Source: Allomyces macrogynus ATCC 38327
Taxonomy: Eukaryota > Blastocladiomycota > Blastocladiomycetes > Blastocladiales > Blastocladiaceae
DNA: 64,000 nucleotides
Reading direction: 5' to 3'
NCBI GenBank assembly: GCA_000151295.1
Contig: GG745371.1
Span: forward strand, 187,978-251,977
Below, in pieces: positions 10,512 through 21,679 of the stretch. The number at the start of each line of letters is the position of its first letter. Positions within the stretch are counted from its first letter, which is position 1. The translations under genes were made by a program, and so were the position numbers. The notes beneath the pieces were generated by a model that had not been told where the DNA came from, searched no databases, and saw nothing but the letters and a program-made list of their open reading frames with translations.

Positions 10512-11201
10512 AGAACAAACGCTCTTGCAGAGCCTTCAACCTTTTCAACATGCTGAAACTCTTGCCATGAACATACGTCCATATTTCCTTGTGCTGGGCG
10601 TGCTGGGTATGTTGGAGCGAACATTGCACTCAGCGCATCGTCGAGACAGATGATACCGTTTCTGGTCCCATCCAAATGCTTGCCACAATATCAATCGAGG
10701 AGGAGATGGAAGATGGATATCGCGACACACGCTCATCAAATTCGTCGAAGCCTGTCCTCGTCGTCGATACAGTGCCGAGCGATGGGCTCCGAACAAAAAT
10801 GTCTGCTAATCCTGACAGCAAGAGCCCATTTGGCCAAAAAGTATAAGCTGAAGTCAAAATGCATCGCCAGCTCCTCCAGATCAATCAATTGTTCAACCCC
10901 ATGACCACCGCAGTCAAATCCAGACAGTTTCGTGCTGGCGATGCATGGGCCGTCAACGCGCGAGCTTCGTTAGGCCAAGCCACCCCACTCGCTCAGCTCC
11001 ACAATACTTGCGCCTGTTACCACTGCGCCTGCCACGACTTGCGACTCTGCGTCGATCAGCACATTCCATCGCGCCGTTCATGGCCGTGACCCCGCACTCG
11101 CCTGTTCCAAGCTGCTTTCGCCGGCGCTCGCACTGTCTTCATAGGTACGTCGACATTGGCGTGTACGCACCGACCATGGTCACGAGCACTTGCAGCAACG
11201 A
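10512..11201. other. Intergenic, no gene seen
   Basis: Separates the glutaminyl cyclase promoter side from the 3' end of the TMEM170-like gene. Only short frames without recognisable content. Confidence 0.5.
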
Positions 11202-11703
11202 TCACAAGAATGGCGTCCACGTCGACATGCGGAACGCGCCGGCATTGTACACGACGCCGAGCACGTAGCCTACGAAATGCACGGGTCAGGTCGCGCGGTC
11301 GCACATGCTCGAACGGGCAAGCTCGTGGGCGTACCGAACACGATCCCAGACAGTGCGGCCATGATCCCCGCGGTCGCGAGAAACAGGACCGGGATCAAAA
11401 TCGCGAGCTTGGTGCGGCGCGCAAAGACGAGGTAGCCCCATAACCCGGCGGCGCCGTAGACGCCCGTGAAGAGAACGAGCGACCAGAGCAGCGTGAACCG
11501 GAGAATATCTGGAGTGGCCAAGTGGTCGTTCGTATCAGCCTGGTGTCGGGCTTGAATGAGGTGAGCGCGAGCGTGCGCTTACCATCGCGGTGATACATGT
11601 AGTATCCTTCGGACGGGCGGAACGGGTTGTAGAGCGACGGCCATTTCGGGACTTGGTACCCGTCAGGTACGGAAAAGATGGGGGTCTCGAGCAGGTCCGA
11701 CAT
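11202..11703 (-). CDS. TMEM170-like small membrane protein
   Basis: Three exons (11583-11703, 11335-11508, 11202-11269) give 120 residues; both introns (74 and 65 nt) are GT-AG and phases agree. The soluble N-terminus (KWPSLYNPFRPSEGYYMYHR) is followed by hydrophobic segments FTLLWSLVLFTGVYGAAGLW, LAILIPVLFLATAGIMAALS and YVLGVVYNAGAFRMSTWTPF. The combination of a short cytosolic tail with an RFT.W.L motif, three helices and a final YNAGAFRMSTW motif matches the TMEM170 family, which in animals has been linked to ER and nuclear-envelope shape. Family assignment is from memory of the motif pattern. Confidence 0.72.
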
Positions 11704-11947
11704 GGCGCGCTTGCTCGAAATTGATTGCTTGCTGTACTTTGGATGGGTTGCAGCAAGTCTGGTACTCTGAGCGTTATGTGTTGGACATGTTGACGTCGCA
11801 GCGCCAGCAGTGCACGACAGGCGGTGCGCAATTAATGGATTTTGACATGAAAAGTTTGTCGCCCTCTCTCTCTCTTTTGCCTCAAAACGAACCTGAACAA
11901 ATGCGCTGTTTCTTGTGAATGCCCTCTGCTCGCCCCTCAAACCCGAA

Positions 11948-13946
11948 CTACAGATACGCGACACTGGCGACCTTGGCGCCATAATAATCGCGCGCCGTCC
12001 AGCGATCCTCTGGGTAAAACGCAGCCACGACCGACCGCGACCGGTACGCTCGACCGGCGACATGCCGCAACGCATTCTGGCACGCGTACTTGTCCTCGAA
12101 CACAACAAACACCTGCGCCAACGCCGGCAAATCCCCACCGTCGGGCATTTTCGGAATCACGACCGAAGCGACCTGGCCGTACTTGCCACACTCTTCGCGC
12201 ACGTCGAGCGCCAAATCCTCGTAGTCGCGCGGCTGCCGCAAATCCTCGACGGCGGCCATGTTCAGCAGCAATAGGATCCGGGACAATTGCCCGATCCCGC
12301 CCGCAGCCATATTCATGATCTGCGCGAGCAACGGCGGCACCGACGACGGCCCACCGCCAATCGGGGTCGCGTTACTCCCCGTGGCCCCATCCCGGCGCCC
12401 CGACGACGCGCGCTGCACGACCAATCGGCGGTCGCCAATCTCCATATTGTTGAGCCCCTCGATGGCCAAATCCGCGACCGACGAGTCGACAAACTCGCAG
12501 AACGCGTACCCCTTGGACTGTTGCCGCTCGTTATCCATGATCAGCGCAAACGTGCGCAGCTCGCCAAACGACTTGAGCAGTTCCTTGACTTGGTCCTCGG
12601 ACAAGTGGTGCGGGATCCCGCCAACAAACAACTTGTCGGGATTATGTGGTGCCGGTGGGGGGCCCAGGCCGGGCGCGCCCATCGGGTCGCCGCCCTCGGG
12701 TGGGACATAGTCCTTGGGCCGCTTCACGCGGAGGGACATGGATTTGAACGGCACACCGTCAAGGTAGAGTGCTTGCGTCGCGTCGGCCGGGTCGCGGAAT
12801 TCGACAAAGGCGAACGCGCGCTCGCCACCGAACGAGGCGGAGATGGCCGCGTTCGGGTGGCCGACCTTGCTGAGTTCGTGGTTGAAGTGGTCGAGGAGAT
12901 CTTGCTGTTGTCGAGGCAAATTCACCCAGGTCAGTTGGGGTTCAAAAAGAAGAGTATGCTGAGCGAAAATCGTACCTCTTGTACGTCCATGGGCAAGTTG
13001 CCGACGTAGAGACGGCGCTGCTGGCGCAACGTCTGGAAACTCGGTCCCGTCGTGACGGTTGCGCCTCCTGGCACCGAAAACGTGGGCTTGGGCTTGTAGT
13101 CGTAGTGGCCGAGCATGTGGCCGGGCGTCATCTTGGCCACGGCTTTGTGGCACGGGAGCAGGAACTGGCCTAGGTTGTTTTGAAGACGTTGGTCAGCCAA
13201 ACCTCACGACCCCACTACAACACGAGCGGCGTACCCGTCTCCTTGGCCTGTGTCGCCGGCACCCCTTCCCACCCGGGCGGCGCAACATCCCACAACTGCA
13301 ATTTCCGCGGCCGCTCGTCGAGCGGGACCGTCCCACGCGGCGGACTCGGGGAACTGTACCTCCCGCCCGCCCCGTACATCCCACCCCCAAAACTGAACCC
13401 AAATCCTTTCGTCCGGCCGAGATCCGAGTTACTGCCACCGCCACCACCACCGCGCTCGCGCGACCGGCCACGCGGTGCCGGGCGGTCATAGTCGGACCGG
13501 CGCGACGACCGGCGGTCACGGTCATAGTCGTCGTACCGGTCGCGGTCACGGCGGTCATAGTCGCGCTCGCGCTCGCGGTCGCGGTCGCGGTCACGGTCGC
13601 GGTCGGACCGGCGGTACTCGCGGTCGTCACGCGGCGGACGGTCGTCGCGCGGCTCGGCGCGCGGCTCCCGCGGGATTCGGTCGTCGCGGCCCATGCGCTC
13701 CGTCGGGCGGTCGCTACGGTCGCGGTCGGTGCGCGAGGACCGGTACTCGCGGTCATCACCGCGGTCACGCTCGCTGCGGGACGAGCGGTACTCGCGGTCG
13801 CGGTCACGGCGCGAATCGTCGTCGTCGCGGCGCGCGCGCTTGGATGCAGACGGCGAGTCGACGGCGGGCGAGTCGGTGGCGGCGCGCTTGGTCCCAGAGG
13901 CGCCGCCATAGTCGTACGAGAAGAGGTCGCCGTCGGACGGGTCCAT
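11948..13946 (-). CDS. U2AF2: U2AF large subunit (U2AF65), splicing factor
   Basis: Three exons (13235-13946, 12976-13169, 11948-12904) encode about 620 residues. The N-terminal third is an Arg/Asp/Ser-rich RS-type domain (REYRSSRSERDRGDD). Then follow RRM1 (RLYVGNLPMDVQE, later AFAFVEFRDPADATQAL), RRM2 (KLFVGGIPHHLSEDQVKELL, later SKGYAFCEFVD) and a C-terminal U2AF-homology motif RRM (RILLLLNMAAVEDL, KVFVVFEDKYACQNAL-like VFVVFEDKY, ending RSVVAAFYPEDRW). The protein binds polypyrimidine tracts at 3' splice sites and recruits U2 snRNP. For intron 2 the acceptor must be the cag 9 nt into the pyrimidine-poor end to keep phase. It is divergently arranged with VPS45. Confidence 0.9.
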
Positions 13947-14460
13947 GGTTGGCGCTGAGGTGTGGAGTGGTCGAGATTGGTTGGCTGGTGGTTGGGCTCT
14001 GCGGGCAAGCGAGCGGCCGAGTTGAACGGGCGCGATCCACGGCGGCGGATCCGGGCGAGCGAGTGCGGCAAGTCGCGCGGTCTTGACTTTGGTTTGGTCG
14101 GGTTCTCGTCGTCGTCGTCGTGTTCGTCGTGGATGGTGTCGTGGCGACCCTGATCACGGCGACAAGGACGACTTGTCAAGTGACCTCTCGGAGGGGTTTC
14201 CAAGGACCTTTCACAACGTTTCCAACTCACTTTCTGGCAGCTTCTCGACAGTTGCTTTTCAATCTGCTTTCGCGCCATGTTCACGACTGCTTCCAAGTCT
14301 GCTTTCTGGCGCCTACGTCTCACGTCTCACGGCTGTCTCGCGCTTCCGTTTTGCCACGATCGAGCTGTGCCAGCGATTCCGGTGCTCGAAACCGTCGCCA
14401 ACTCCGCGCCCGTACTGCCGACAACATTGTTAACGACCTGCTGCAATTGAAGAAAGTGAC
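13947..14460. promoter_or_regulatory. Shared intergenic region between U2AF2 and VPS45
   Basis: This 514-bp region separates two head-to-head start codons and must contain both promoters. The half nearer VPS45 is pyrimidine-rich and lower in GC. No TATA box or known motif is evident. Confidence 0.5.
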
Positions 14461-16400
14461 ATGAACGTCGTGCAAGCCGCGCAGGGCTACATGGCCAAGA
14501 TGGTTGGCGAGTCTGCCGGCATGAAAGTCTTGCTGCTCGACCCGGACACGGTAAATATTCAACATCCCACGCTCGTCTCTTACAAATGGCCTGTTCCTAA
14601 CCGCGCACGTACCGGCACCAGACATCCACCGTGTCGAGCGTGTGCACGCAGTCCTTTTTGCTCGCCAAGGAAGTCTACCTCGTCGACCGCATTGGCAACA
14701 AGAACCGCGACAAGATGGCGCACTTAAAATGCGTGTGCTTTTGCCGCCCGACGCAGGAATCGATTGCGCACATTATCGACGAACTCAAGGCGCCAAAATA
14801 CGGCGAGTACTATCTCTGTACGTTCTGTTCACTGCGTTCCCCCGCTCGTGCCGACGCGTCGTTGACGAGCCCGTGCTCCCCCCAGATTTCTCCAACGTGC
14901 TCAAGAAACTGCAAGTCGAAAAACTCGCCGAGGCCGACGAGCACGAACTCGTGCGCGAGGTGCAAGAATGTTTCGCCGACTACCTTGCCATCAACTCGGA
15001 CCTGTTCGCGCTCGATATGGACTTGCCCACCTGGCCGCTCTACGCCGGCACGCTCGCCGACTGGGACGCGCGCGCATTGCAGCGCACCGTCGACGGGCTC
15101 GCCTCCGCGTGCCTCGCCCTCAAAAAACGGCCCGTGATCCGGTACGCCGCAAGCAGCCCACACGCCAAGCGGCTCGCGCACGAACTGGGCTACTTGATGC
15201 AGCAAGAGAAACCGTTATTCGAGGCGCGCACCATGACCCCGGCCACGGTCCTGATTGTCGACCGCCGGTCCGACCCGGTCACGCCGTTGCTCAACCAGTG
15301 GACGTACCAGGCGATGGTGCATGAAGTCCTCGGGATTCACCATGGGCTCGTCGACTTGTCCCTGGTCGATGGGATCCGGGACGACTTGAAGACGGTCGTT
15401 CTCGCCGCGCACGACGACCAGTTCTATGCGACCAATATGTACGCCAATTTCGGCGACTTGGGCGTGGCCATCAAAGCGTACCTTGACGAGTACCAGCGGC
15501 GCACGCCCAACAAGGCCGCGCTCGAGTCGATTGCCGATATGAAGAAGTTTGTCGATGAGTACCCCGAAGTCCGCCGGTTGGCGGGGAACGTGTCGAAACA
15601 CGTCGCCCTGACCTCGGAACTGTCCCGGATCGTCGACGACGAACGGCTCCTCGACGTCTCGGAAGTGGAGCAGAACGTGGCCTGTGCGGATACCTCGGCG
15701 CCCGCGCTCTTACGGTCCGACGAGGCCTTGGCCGAGTCTGTTGCGGCCAAACTGCGCGACCCACTCGTATCGGGCGAGTCCAAGTTCAAGCTCGCCGTCC
15801 TGTTCGCGCTGCACAACCCACGCTCCCCGCACCTCGCGAGCTTCAAGCAACTTCTCGCCGACGCGGCCGTCTCGCCCATGAAACTCGACCTGATGGACCG
15901 TGTCGTGCGGTACGCGACGATCGCAGGCCCGGCGTCCACGGCGACCGGTACCTCGGCGACCACGGGGCTCGCGCAGTTTGGTAAGACAGTGATGCGCGGG
16001 CTGAAAGGCGTGGAAAACGTGTACACGCAGCACGTGCCGCCATTGCACAGCGTGCTCGAGACGCTGGTGCGGGGCAAACTCAAGGAATCGGCGTACCCGT
16101 TCTTGGAGGGGACGGGCGCGTCGAACGGGTTCCCAGAGGGCGTGCGCGTGAACGACGTGATTGTGTTTATGTGTGGCGGGACGACGTTTGAGGAAGCACG
16201 GTTCGTGCATCAGTTGAGCGCGTCGGTGCCGGGTGTGCGTGTGGTCCTGGGTGGGAACACGGTGCATAACAGCCAGAGGTACGTTTGTTGCTTGCGAATC
16301 GACGAGTTTTTCGATGATTTTGATACTGACGTGACTTGTGGCTCCATCCAGCTTCCTGAAGCAAATCTACGACGCGTTTGCGCAACGCGTCGCGTCTTGA
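14461..16400 (+). CDS. VPS45: Vacuolar protein sorting protein Vps45 (Sec1/Munc18 family)
   Basis: Four exons (14461-14550, 14622-14817, 14886-16278, 16352-16400) give 575 residues, the usual Vps45 length, with consistent phases. It regulates SNARE assembly for Golgi-to-endosome transport. Recognisable stretches are VVQAAQGYMAKMVGESAGMK at the N-terminus, VCTQSFLLAKEVYLVDRI, CFCRPTQESIAHIIDEL, APKYGEYYLYFSNVL, ILIVDRRSDPVTPLL-type VLIVDRRSDPVTPLLNQWTY, and VIVFMCGGTTFEEARFVHQL near the end. The last exon is only 49 nt. Its stop lies 22 bp from the stop of the convergent HAD phosphatase gene. Confidence 0.93.
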
Positions 16401-16422
16401 CGTCGGGAGGTATGTATTTCAT

Positions 16423-17499
16423 TCATGCGCGTGCCAAAAATCGATCAATTTCTGCCCACGAGCGCGCGCGGTAGAGGCGGCACGGCGCCTCAGCCAAGTG
16501 AACGACGCGGTCCACAGAACACGTGGTCGTGGCCAGGTCGACGAGTGTGATCCCGCACTCGTCAAACAGTTTGAGCAACGACGGCTTGACGGGATCGCTC
16601 GGTGCGAAGAGGATGCCGATATCGGCGCGCACTATGATTCATCAGAAGAAGGTTAGTTCCACAAACCAACAACCAAACATTTTCGAACCACAAAGCATAC
16701 GCATGCACGGCACATCATTCAACGAATCGCCAATAAACACGGCCACCCCCTCGTCACCCTTCTCCACCAACCGCTCCTCGAACCGGCGCAACTTATCTGT
16801 GCCATCCAACACCCCGCCCAGAATCCGGCCCGTCGTCCTCCCTTCCACCTCGTCCACCTCGAGATCATTGCACACGACCTGCAGCCCATCCACATCCAGC
16901 GCGCCACGAATCAAGTCCACTGACCAATTCACACTACAGATCACGACCTCCCTCCCCATCCCTACCCACCTCCCCAGCACCTCCCGCGCGCCGTTGTGCA
17001 ACACCACTTCGGCCCCGTGCGCTTGCACGTCTCGCGGATCAAGGCCGGCAAAGTACCGCGCATTTTCGAGTCGCGCGACCGATTGCGCTTCGGCCGGCCG
17101 GAGCTGTAGGATCCGGGAACAGACGGCTTGGATCGTGCAGTCGCGCCGGGACTTGGCGGCGGCTTCGGTCGAGGAATTGGCAGTTGGATGTTGGAAACGC
17201 AAACAGGCGTTGTAGTCGGCGAGGTATGCGTCGACAAGTGAAGACCACGGGACGGCGGGCGCGGCGGCCGCGAGTTGGGTGGCACTTGCGGTGGGGAGGG
17301 CCGCGAGGTGCGCGATCGAGTCGTCAGCCGTGAGCGTTTGGTCGAAATCGATCCAGATCAGGTACTGGGGATGGTGCTGGCTGTTGGGCTCGGCGGCAGG
17401 GTTGATGGCTGAGGTGGTCATGTCGGGGTCCGAACAGTTGGCGTCGGCATCGCGCGCGGAGGCCATTTCCTTCTGGGCCATCGTCGTCGTCGTCTTCAT
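16423..17499 (-). CDS. HAD-superfamily phosphatase (PSP-like, HAD-IB type)
   Basis: Two exons (16701-17499, 16423-16631) give 335 residues. HAD motif I is LIWIDFDQTLTADDS (DxD-like nucleophile region, here DFDQT), motif II is EVVICSVNWS, and motif IV is VAVFIGDSLNDVPCM with the GDSxxD aspartates. The C-terminal exon continues ADIGILFAPSDP, typical of fungal phosphoserine-phosphatase-like proteins and the yeast YNL010W group. The first 40 residues are low-complexity. Substrate is unknown; small phosphorylated metabolites are expected. The 3' end abuts VPS45 tail to tail. Confidence 0.8.
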
Positions 17500-17519
17500 G
17501 TTGACGTTGAGAGGATAGA

Positions 17520-17945
17520 GGACTGTGCAGGACCCCCAACAGAGGGATCAGGAGCAGCAATAGAAGCAGCAGGGACAGCGCCACACAAGGATTGTTCAGG
17601 CTGGGGCGATGACATGGTGGCGGGTTGTATGGCAAGAACGCGATGCAAGCGTTCGAGCTGCTGGGCAAAAACCACCACGACGAGCTGCTGAATTCGTTCT
17701 GCGAGGCGCAGCTGCTGCAAGGGACAAGCGCGCCATCAGACTGTCAAGCTCCAGCACCATATCGCCCAGCGCTGCTGCCGGGAACGTGACGGCGACCGTG
17801 TCGCGGATCTTTTCCGTGTTGCCGTCAGGTTAGTCAGGTGATACTTGCAGTAGTGGATTAGCAGATTGGGCACCATAGAGCGATGCCCGGCTGCCTTGCT
17901 GCTGCTGCAGCTGCAGCAGCTGCTGTTGTTGCAGTCGCGGCAGGG
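17520..17945 (-). other. Possible Gln-rich exons, unassigned
   Basis: On the minus strand a run LQQQQLLQLQQQQGSRASLY is followed, after a possible 36-nt intron, by VAVTFPAAALGDMVLELDSL and, in another frame, by RLAERIQQLVVVVFAQQLER. The composition looks protein-like and helical, but I cannot build one consistent gene and recognise no family. The last open frame runs into the start of the HAD gene (TGA overlapping its ATG), so it may be 5' leader sequence. Confidence 0.2.
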
Positions 17946-17958
17946 TTCAACCGTTGAG

Positions 17959-19379
17959 CGCATTTTGATGACTTTGAACGGTGGTCGTACCCGTCTGTAG
18001 CGACCGAGATTCTTTGCCTGCTGCCGGGATTCGACGAACTCCTTGTTGGCCGGAACCACGAGTGGGACTATCCTCGGTGCGTTCGCGACTTTCTTGTCTT
18101 GTCGTACTGGCCAATTTTTTGCTCGGCAGAGAGCTGACCCGCTCATATTTTCCCGTGACCCAGGACGATCCGTGACTGACCGGCCAGAAGACGACATTCA
18201 CGGTACCTTCCCTCTTCTCGACCGTCTACACTCCGTCATTTTTCGACTGACGCTCCCGTCGTACGGTTTTCCAGACGTCGGCCGACGTGGACCGCCAAGT
18301 GAGTGAAGCGCTGTCGCAGGGCAACTCGCTCTACACACTCGATATTCCGCAGATTCAGCAGCTCAAGCCCAACATGATCTTGACGCAGGACATTTGCGAT
18401 GTGTGCGCGATCGAACTTCAGGTCCGTCTTTACCTCCCAACGCTCCCCGCCGAGGTCCCGTGGCTGACACTCTTCGCCCCGCTCTCCAGACGGTCCAACG
18501 CGTGGCCAAGGGCATGAAACCCTCGCCGACGGTGCTCACGCTCAATCCAGCGTTGCTTCGCGACGTGCTCGTCAACACTGTCGAGGTCAGCGATGCCGTC
18601 GGCGCGCCCAAGGAGGTGCGCGCCATTTTCGAGGACCTCGTGCGACGCGTCAAGGCCGCCGAGCAGTGGTCCTTGGCCAACGTCAAGCAACGGCCGAACG
18701 TTGCGTTTATTGAGTGGGTGGACCCGGTTCGTTTCAATCTCCGTGACGTTTTTCCTCGCCGAACCGCGCGTACTCACCTCATTTGGTCGTGTAGATTTTT
18801 TTTTGGCGGCCACTGGACGCCCGAACTCATTGAGCTCGCTGGCGGGTACCACCCGCTCAACACGATCCTCAAGTCCTCGACCGACGCTCTCCCTTCCATC
18901 CACTGGGTCAAGCAACCCACCCCCATTGTGCCCGTGGGTACCATCACGCGCGGCGAGTGCGCCGCCACGTCGACCTACGCTACCGACTTCACCAATCCTA
19001 CCGGATCCAGCCCGCGACGCTCGTCGAGACCCGTCCCGACATTCTCCTGATCGCGCCGTGCGGGCTCGACTTTGACACGACCAAGCGCGAACTGCGTCTG
19101 CTGCTGGACCGCGCCGACGCCTGGTGGTGGCAACTGAACCCGCGCCCAAAGCGCGTGATCCTGATGAACGGCAAACACCACTTCAACCGTCCGGGCCCGC
19201 GGCTCGTGGACGCGCTCGAGTTTGTGCAGGCGTTGCTACACCGCCCCGAACTGTTGTTGCGGTTCGAGAGCAAGGAGTATACGGATAAGGACGGGGTCGG
19301 GTTCCCGTACGAGGAGCTGGGTTTGGGGTATTGGTTTGACAAGACGAATTGTATGGGGAAGGCACCCAAGCAGCCGTAG
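17959..19379 (+). CDS. Cobalamin-binding (BtuF-like) periplasmic-binding-fold protein
   Basis: The coding signal begins with VATEILCLLPGFDELLVGRN and HEWDYP, then VTDRPEDD, SADVDRQVSEAL, GNSLYTLDIPQIQQLKPNMI, LTQDICDVCAIELQ, VAFIEWVDP, FGGHWTPELIELAGGYHPLN and TRPDILLIAPCG. This order matches bacterial ABC-transporter substrate-binding proteins of the B12/Fe3+ type (PF01497), specifically the subgroup with LTQxxCxVCA. Clear introns are 18422-18489 (donor GTCCGT) and 18934-19010; a 68-nt intron 18727-18794 is likely but leaves the frame off by one (see findings). The first exon has no in-frame ATG and the exon near 18163-18240 is not resolved, so the 5' end is provisional. In a eukaryote the role is probably corrinoid binding; the location is unknown. 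Confidence 0.75.
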
Positions 19380-19471
19380 ATGTTGTTCGGTGCGCGGCAG
19401 GGCCCATGTAGGCCGTGCTTGACACGGTTCGGGTGTCGATTTCGGTTGCTATAGAGATGCTTTCCTATACT

Positions 19472-19501
19472 CCCCCCCCCCCCCCCCCCACACACACACA
19501 C
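19472..19501. repeat. C18 homopolymer followed by (AC)n
   Basis: About 18 consecutive C followed directly by about six AC units, just downstream of the B12-binding-protein gene. A simple-sequence tract prone to length error. Confidence 0.9.
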
Positions 19502-21240
19502 CGGATCATCATCGGCAAAAATTTCCAGCAAAACTGCCGTCCGTCGTCATGCTGAACCCGCGCTGCCCCCCGAGCGGCGCCAAACGTTCCTTGACAATGG
19601 GCCGATCAACACTCAAATGCCCAAGCCCGCGACGCTCGACGCGGGACAGCCCGTGGAAAGAAAAAATGGGCTACCTGTGATGCATCAAGTGACGTTCGAG
19701 CACCTGCCCGTCCGCGTGTTCCACGGCCATCCCCAAAGTATCCCCGGGTAAACCGTTTCCCCGGTACTTTGGATCAGGTGGCGGAAATTTTTCGCGCGCT
19801 TAACGGTGGAACACGGGCTAGTTTGCCACGGCCAGAACCCAGTCAGTGAATGGTCGCTTAAAGTTTGGGGCTGGGTAAAGGGCGCGGAACAACGACGCGA
19901 AAGGGCAACTTCGCGGGCATCGAGGTAGGTAGTGAGCAAATTCGAAGACGAGTTCGGGCAGCTTGAGGAGGTGTGCCAGGGAAACCCCCCCCCCTGCAGC
20001 TGATAGTGGTCGTCGGCTGGAACTGCATTCAAGGAGCTGCTGGGGCATTGTCGTGAGGAGCATTGATGGAAAGAGCGGCGCTGCCGTTCGTACGGTTGCG
20101 CGCCCGCGGCGCCAGCGCGAGCATAGCGTTTTTTTTTTCAACAATGCGGTCGCGTGGTCGAGGTGTTGAGTTGGTCGGTGCGCGTCTCTGTATCTCTCTC
20201 GGGCGCGTTGCTGCTGCACCATTTTGCGGCACACGCAGCAACACCCAAGGTGACGTGCCGAAACTCACAGCCCAACAGCACGTTCTTCCTGTAGTGCCTC
20301 GGCAACGGAACGCAGTTCTCGCGGCTCCGTGACGCCTGCCAACAACTACGCGATGCATTCGGCAGAGATTGATCGTCGAGGCGAATGATATGGTCCCCCG
20401 GCAAGTGGATTGACCTCGAGGAGAGTGCAATCTGGGTGGAGAAAACCCCTGTATTTTTGCCTCTTTGTTCTTGATTTAGATGGCACCGTTTTTGCGATGA
20501 TCATCGCCCCAACTTCATGTTTGGAAAGCACCAGAAACCATGTTCCTGCCTGACGTTTCTCAACTTTGGGCTTGGAGCTAGCGCTGTGCGCTCAACTGTG
20601 TATGTAGCGGTAACACTGCTTGAATCATATTCGCCATGGCTGTGAGGCATCCAAAGGTTGTTTACTTTTTGAAAAGATGCAGTCGGGCATCTACTTTTTT
20701 GCTGAATTGATGCAGTCGGGCATCTACTTTTTGGCTTTGTGAGCGTGCACGAGTGGAAGCAGTACTGCACAGACGCATTCTCAGACTGCACCACCCACTG
20801 GACTGACTGTTGTTGGGATCGATCAAGGACGTGGCCGTGCGCCCCGTCCGCTGCGTCGGAGCGCGACGGACCGCGCACCGTTGTTTCTTGTCGTGGTTGT
20901 TTTGGTTCCCCTTGTTCATTTGTGATAAATACACGTCGGCCCTGCGCGCCAGCACAGTCAACAGCTTTGCTTCTGAAAACCCGTGCCTTTGGCCCAGTCA
21001 TGGATGCCATGGCAAACGAGTCTCGAGGCTAGATATTCACGCGTTTGAACATAGCAAGTCGTTGTGCAATTTTAATGCCAGAAGGGCCTCGTGATACATG
21101 CACCTGATTGTGGTCGCTCTTGCCTGGCGCTGTTGTTGCTGGCTGTTGTGGCTTGAATAACTTCCAATCTGGTTGCTGCAGCTGTTGATCATGAGAAAGA
21201 ATGCAGCTGTGAACAGGCGAGAGCCCTCATGCACTGATGG
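19502..21240. other. Gene-poor stretch, nothing recognised
   Basis: Apart from a small direct repeat at 20676-20732, I see no gene. Near 19610-19750 there is a short frame (MPKPATLDAGQPVERKNGLP) with coding-like composition but no recognised homology, possibly a fragment. GC and CpG fall gradually toward 21 kb. Confidence 0.45.
20676..20732. repeat. Direct repeat, period 33 bp
   Basis: The sequence gatgcagtcgggcatctact plus four T residues occurs at 20676-20699 and 20709-20732 with different spacers around it. Confidence 0.8.
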
Positions 21241-21679
21241 CGTGCTGGCTCATGCATTCAAATATTCAAATGACCACCAGACTGTCCATGTGTCTGAGGA
21301 AGACATGGGGATGTAAATGGCTTGTTCCAGCAGAAGGCATTGAAATTGCTGATCAACTTACTTCAGCTCAAGTTTTTTCACTGAGCGCACAGATACTGGT
21401 GCTTGTTCCTGTTGTTGCCATGATGAATTCAATGCTTGTTGCAACATTGCCAGTTGCTGCAACAATGCTGAGTGGTGTTTGGCCTTAATGGCATGGATAA
21501 GTACATATCGTTGCCCAGTCTTCAGCCCACCCTGGAAACTCTATTTACAGCTCGAGGATTTTGCCACACAGCAATCATTTTTTCGACCCACCCCATCAGG
21601 GCCCAGCAGCTTGTTCTTCATCCACATGTCTCACAAGTCACTTGATTCCTGCAACATTTCTCAAGGGCCCAGCTCTCGT

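Noticed and set aside
13193..14323. Long Arg/Thr-rich frames on both strands around the U2AF RS region
   Set aside because: They come from the repeated cggtcgcggtcacgg-like sequence that encodes the RS domain in the correct frame.
17496..17720. Minus-strand frame whose stop overlaps the HAD start (ATGA)
   Set aside because: Bacterial-style start-stop coupling is not expected in this genome. More likely leader sequence or part of an unresolved exon.
20676..20732. Possible CRISPR-like or regulatory repeat array
   Set aside because: Only two units, of different context, in a eukaryotic genome; a simple direct repeat.
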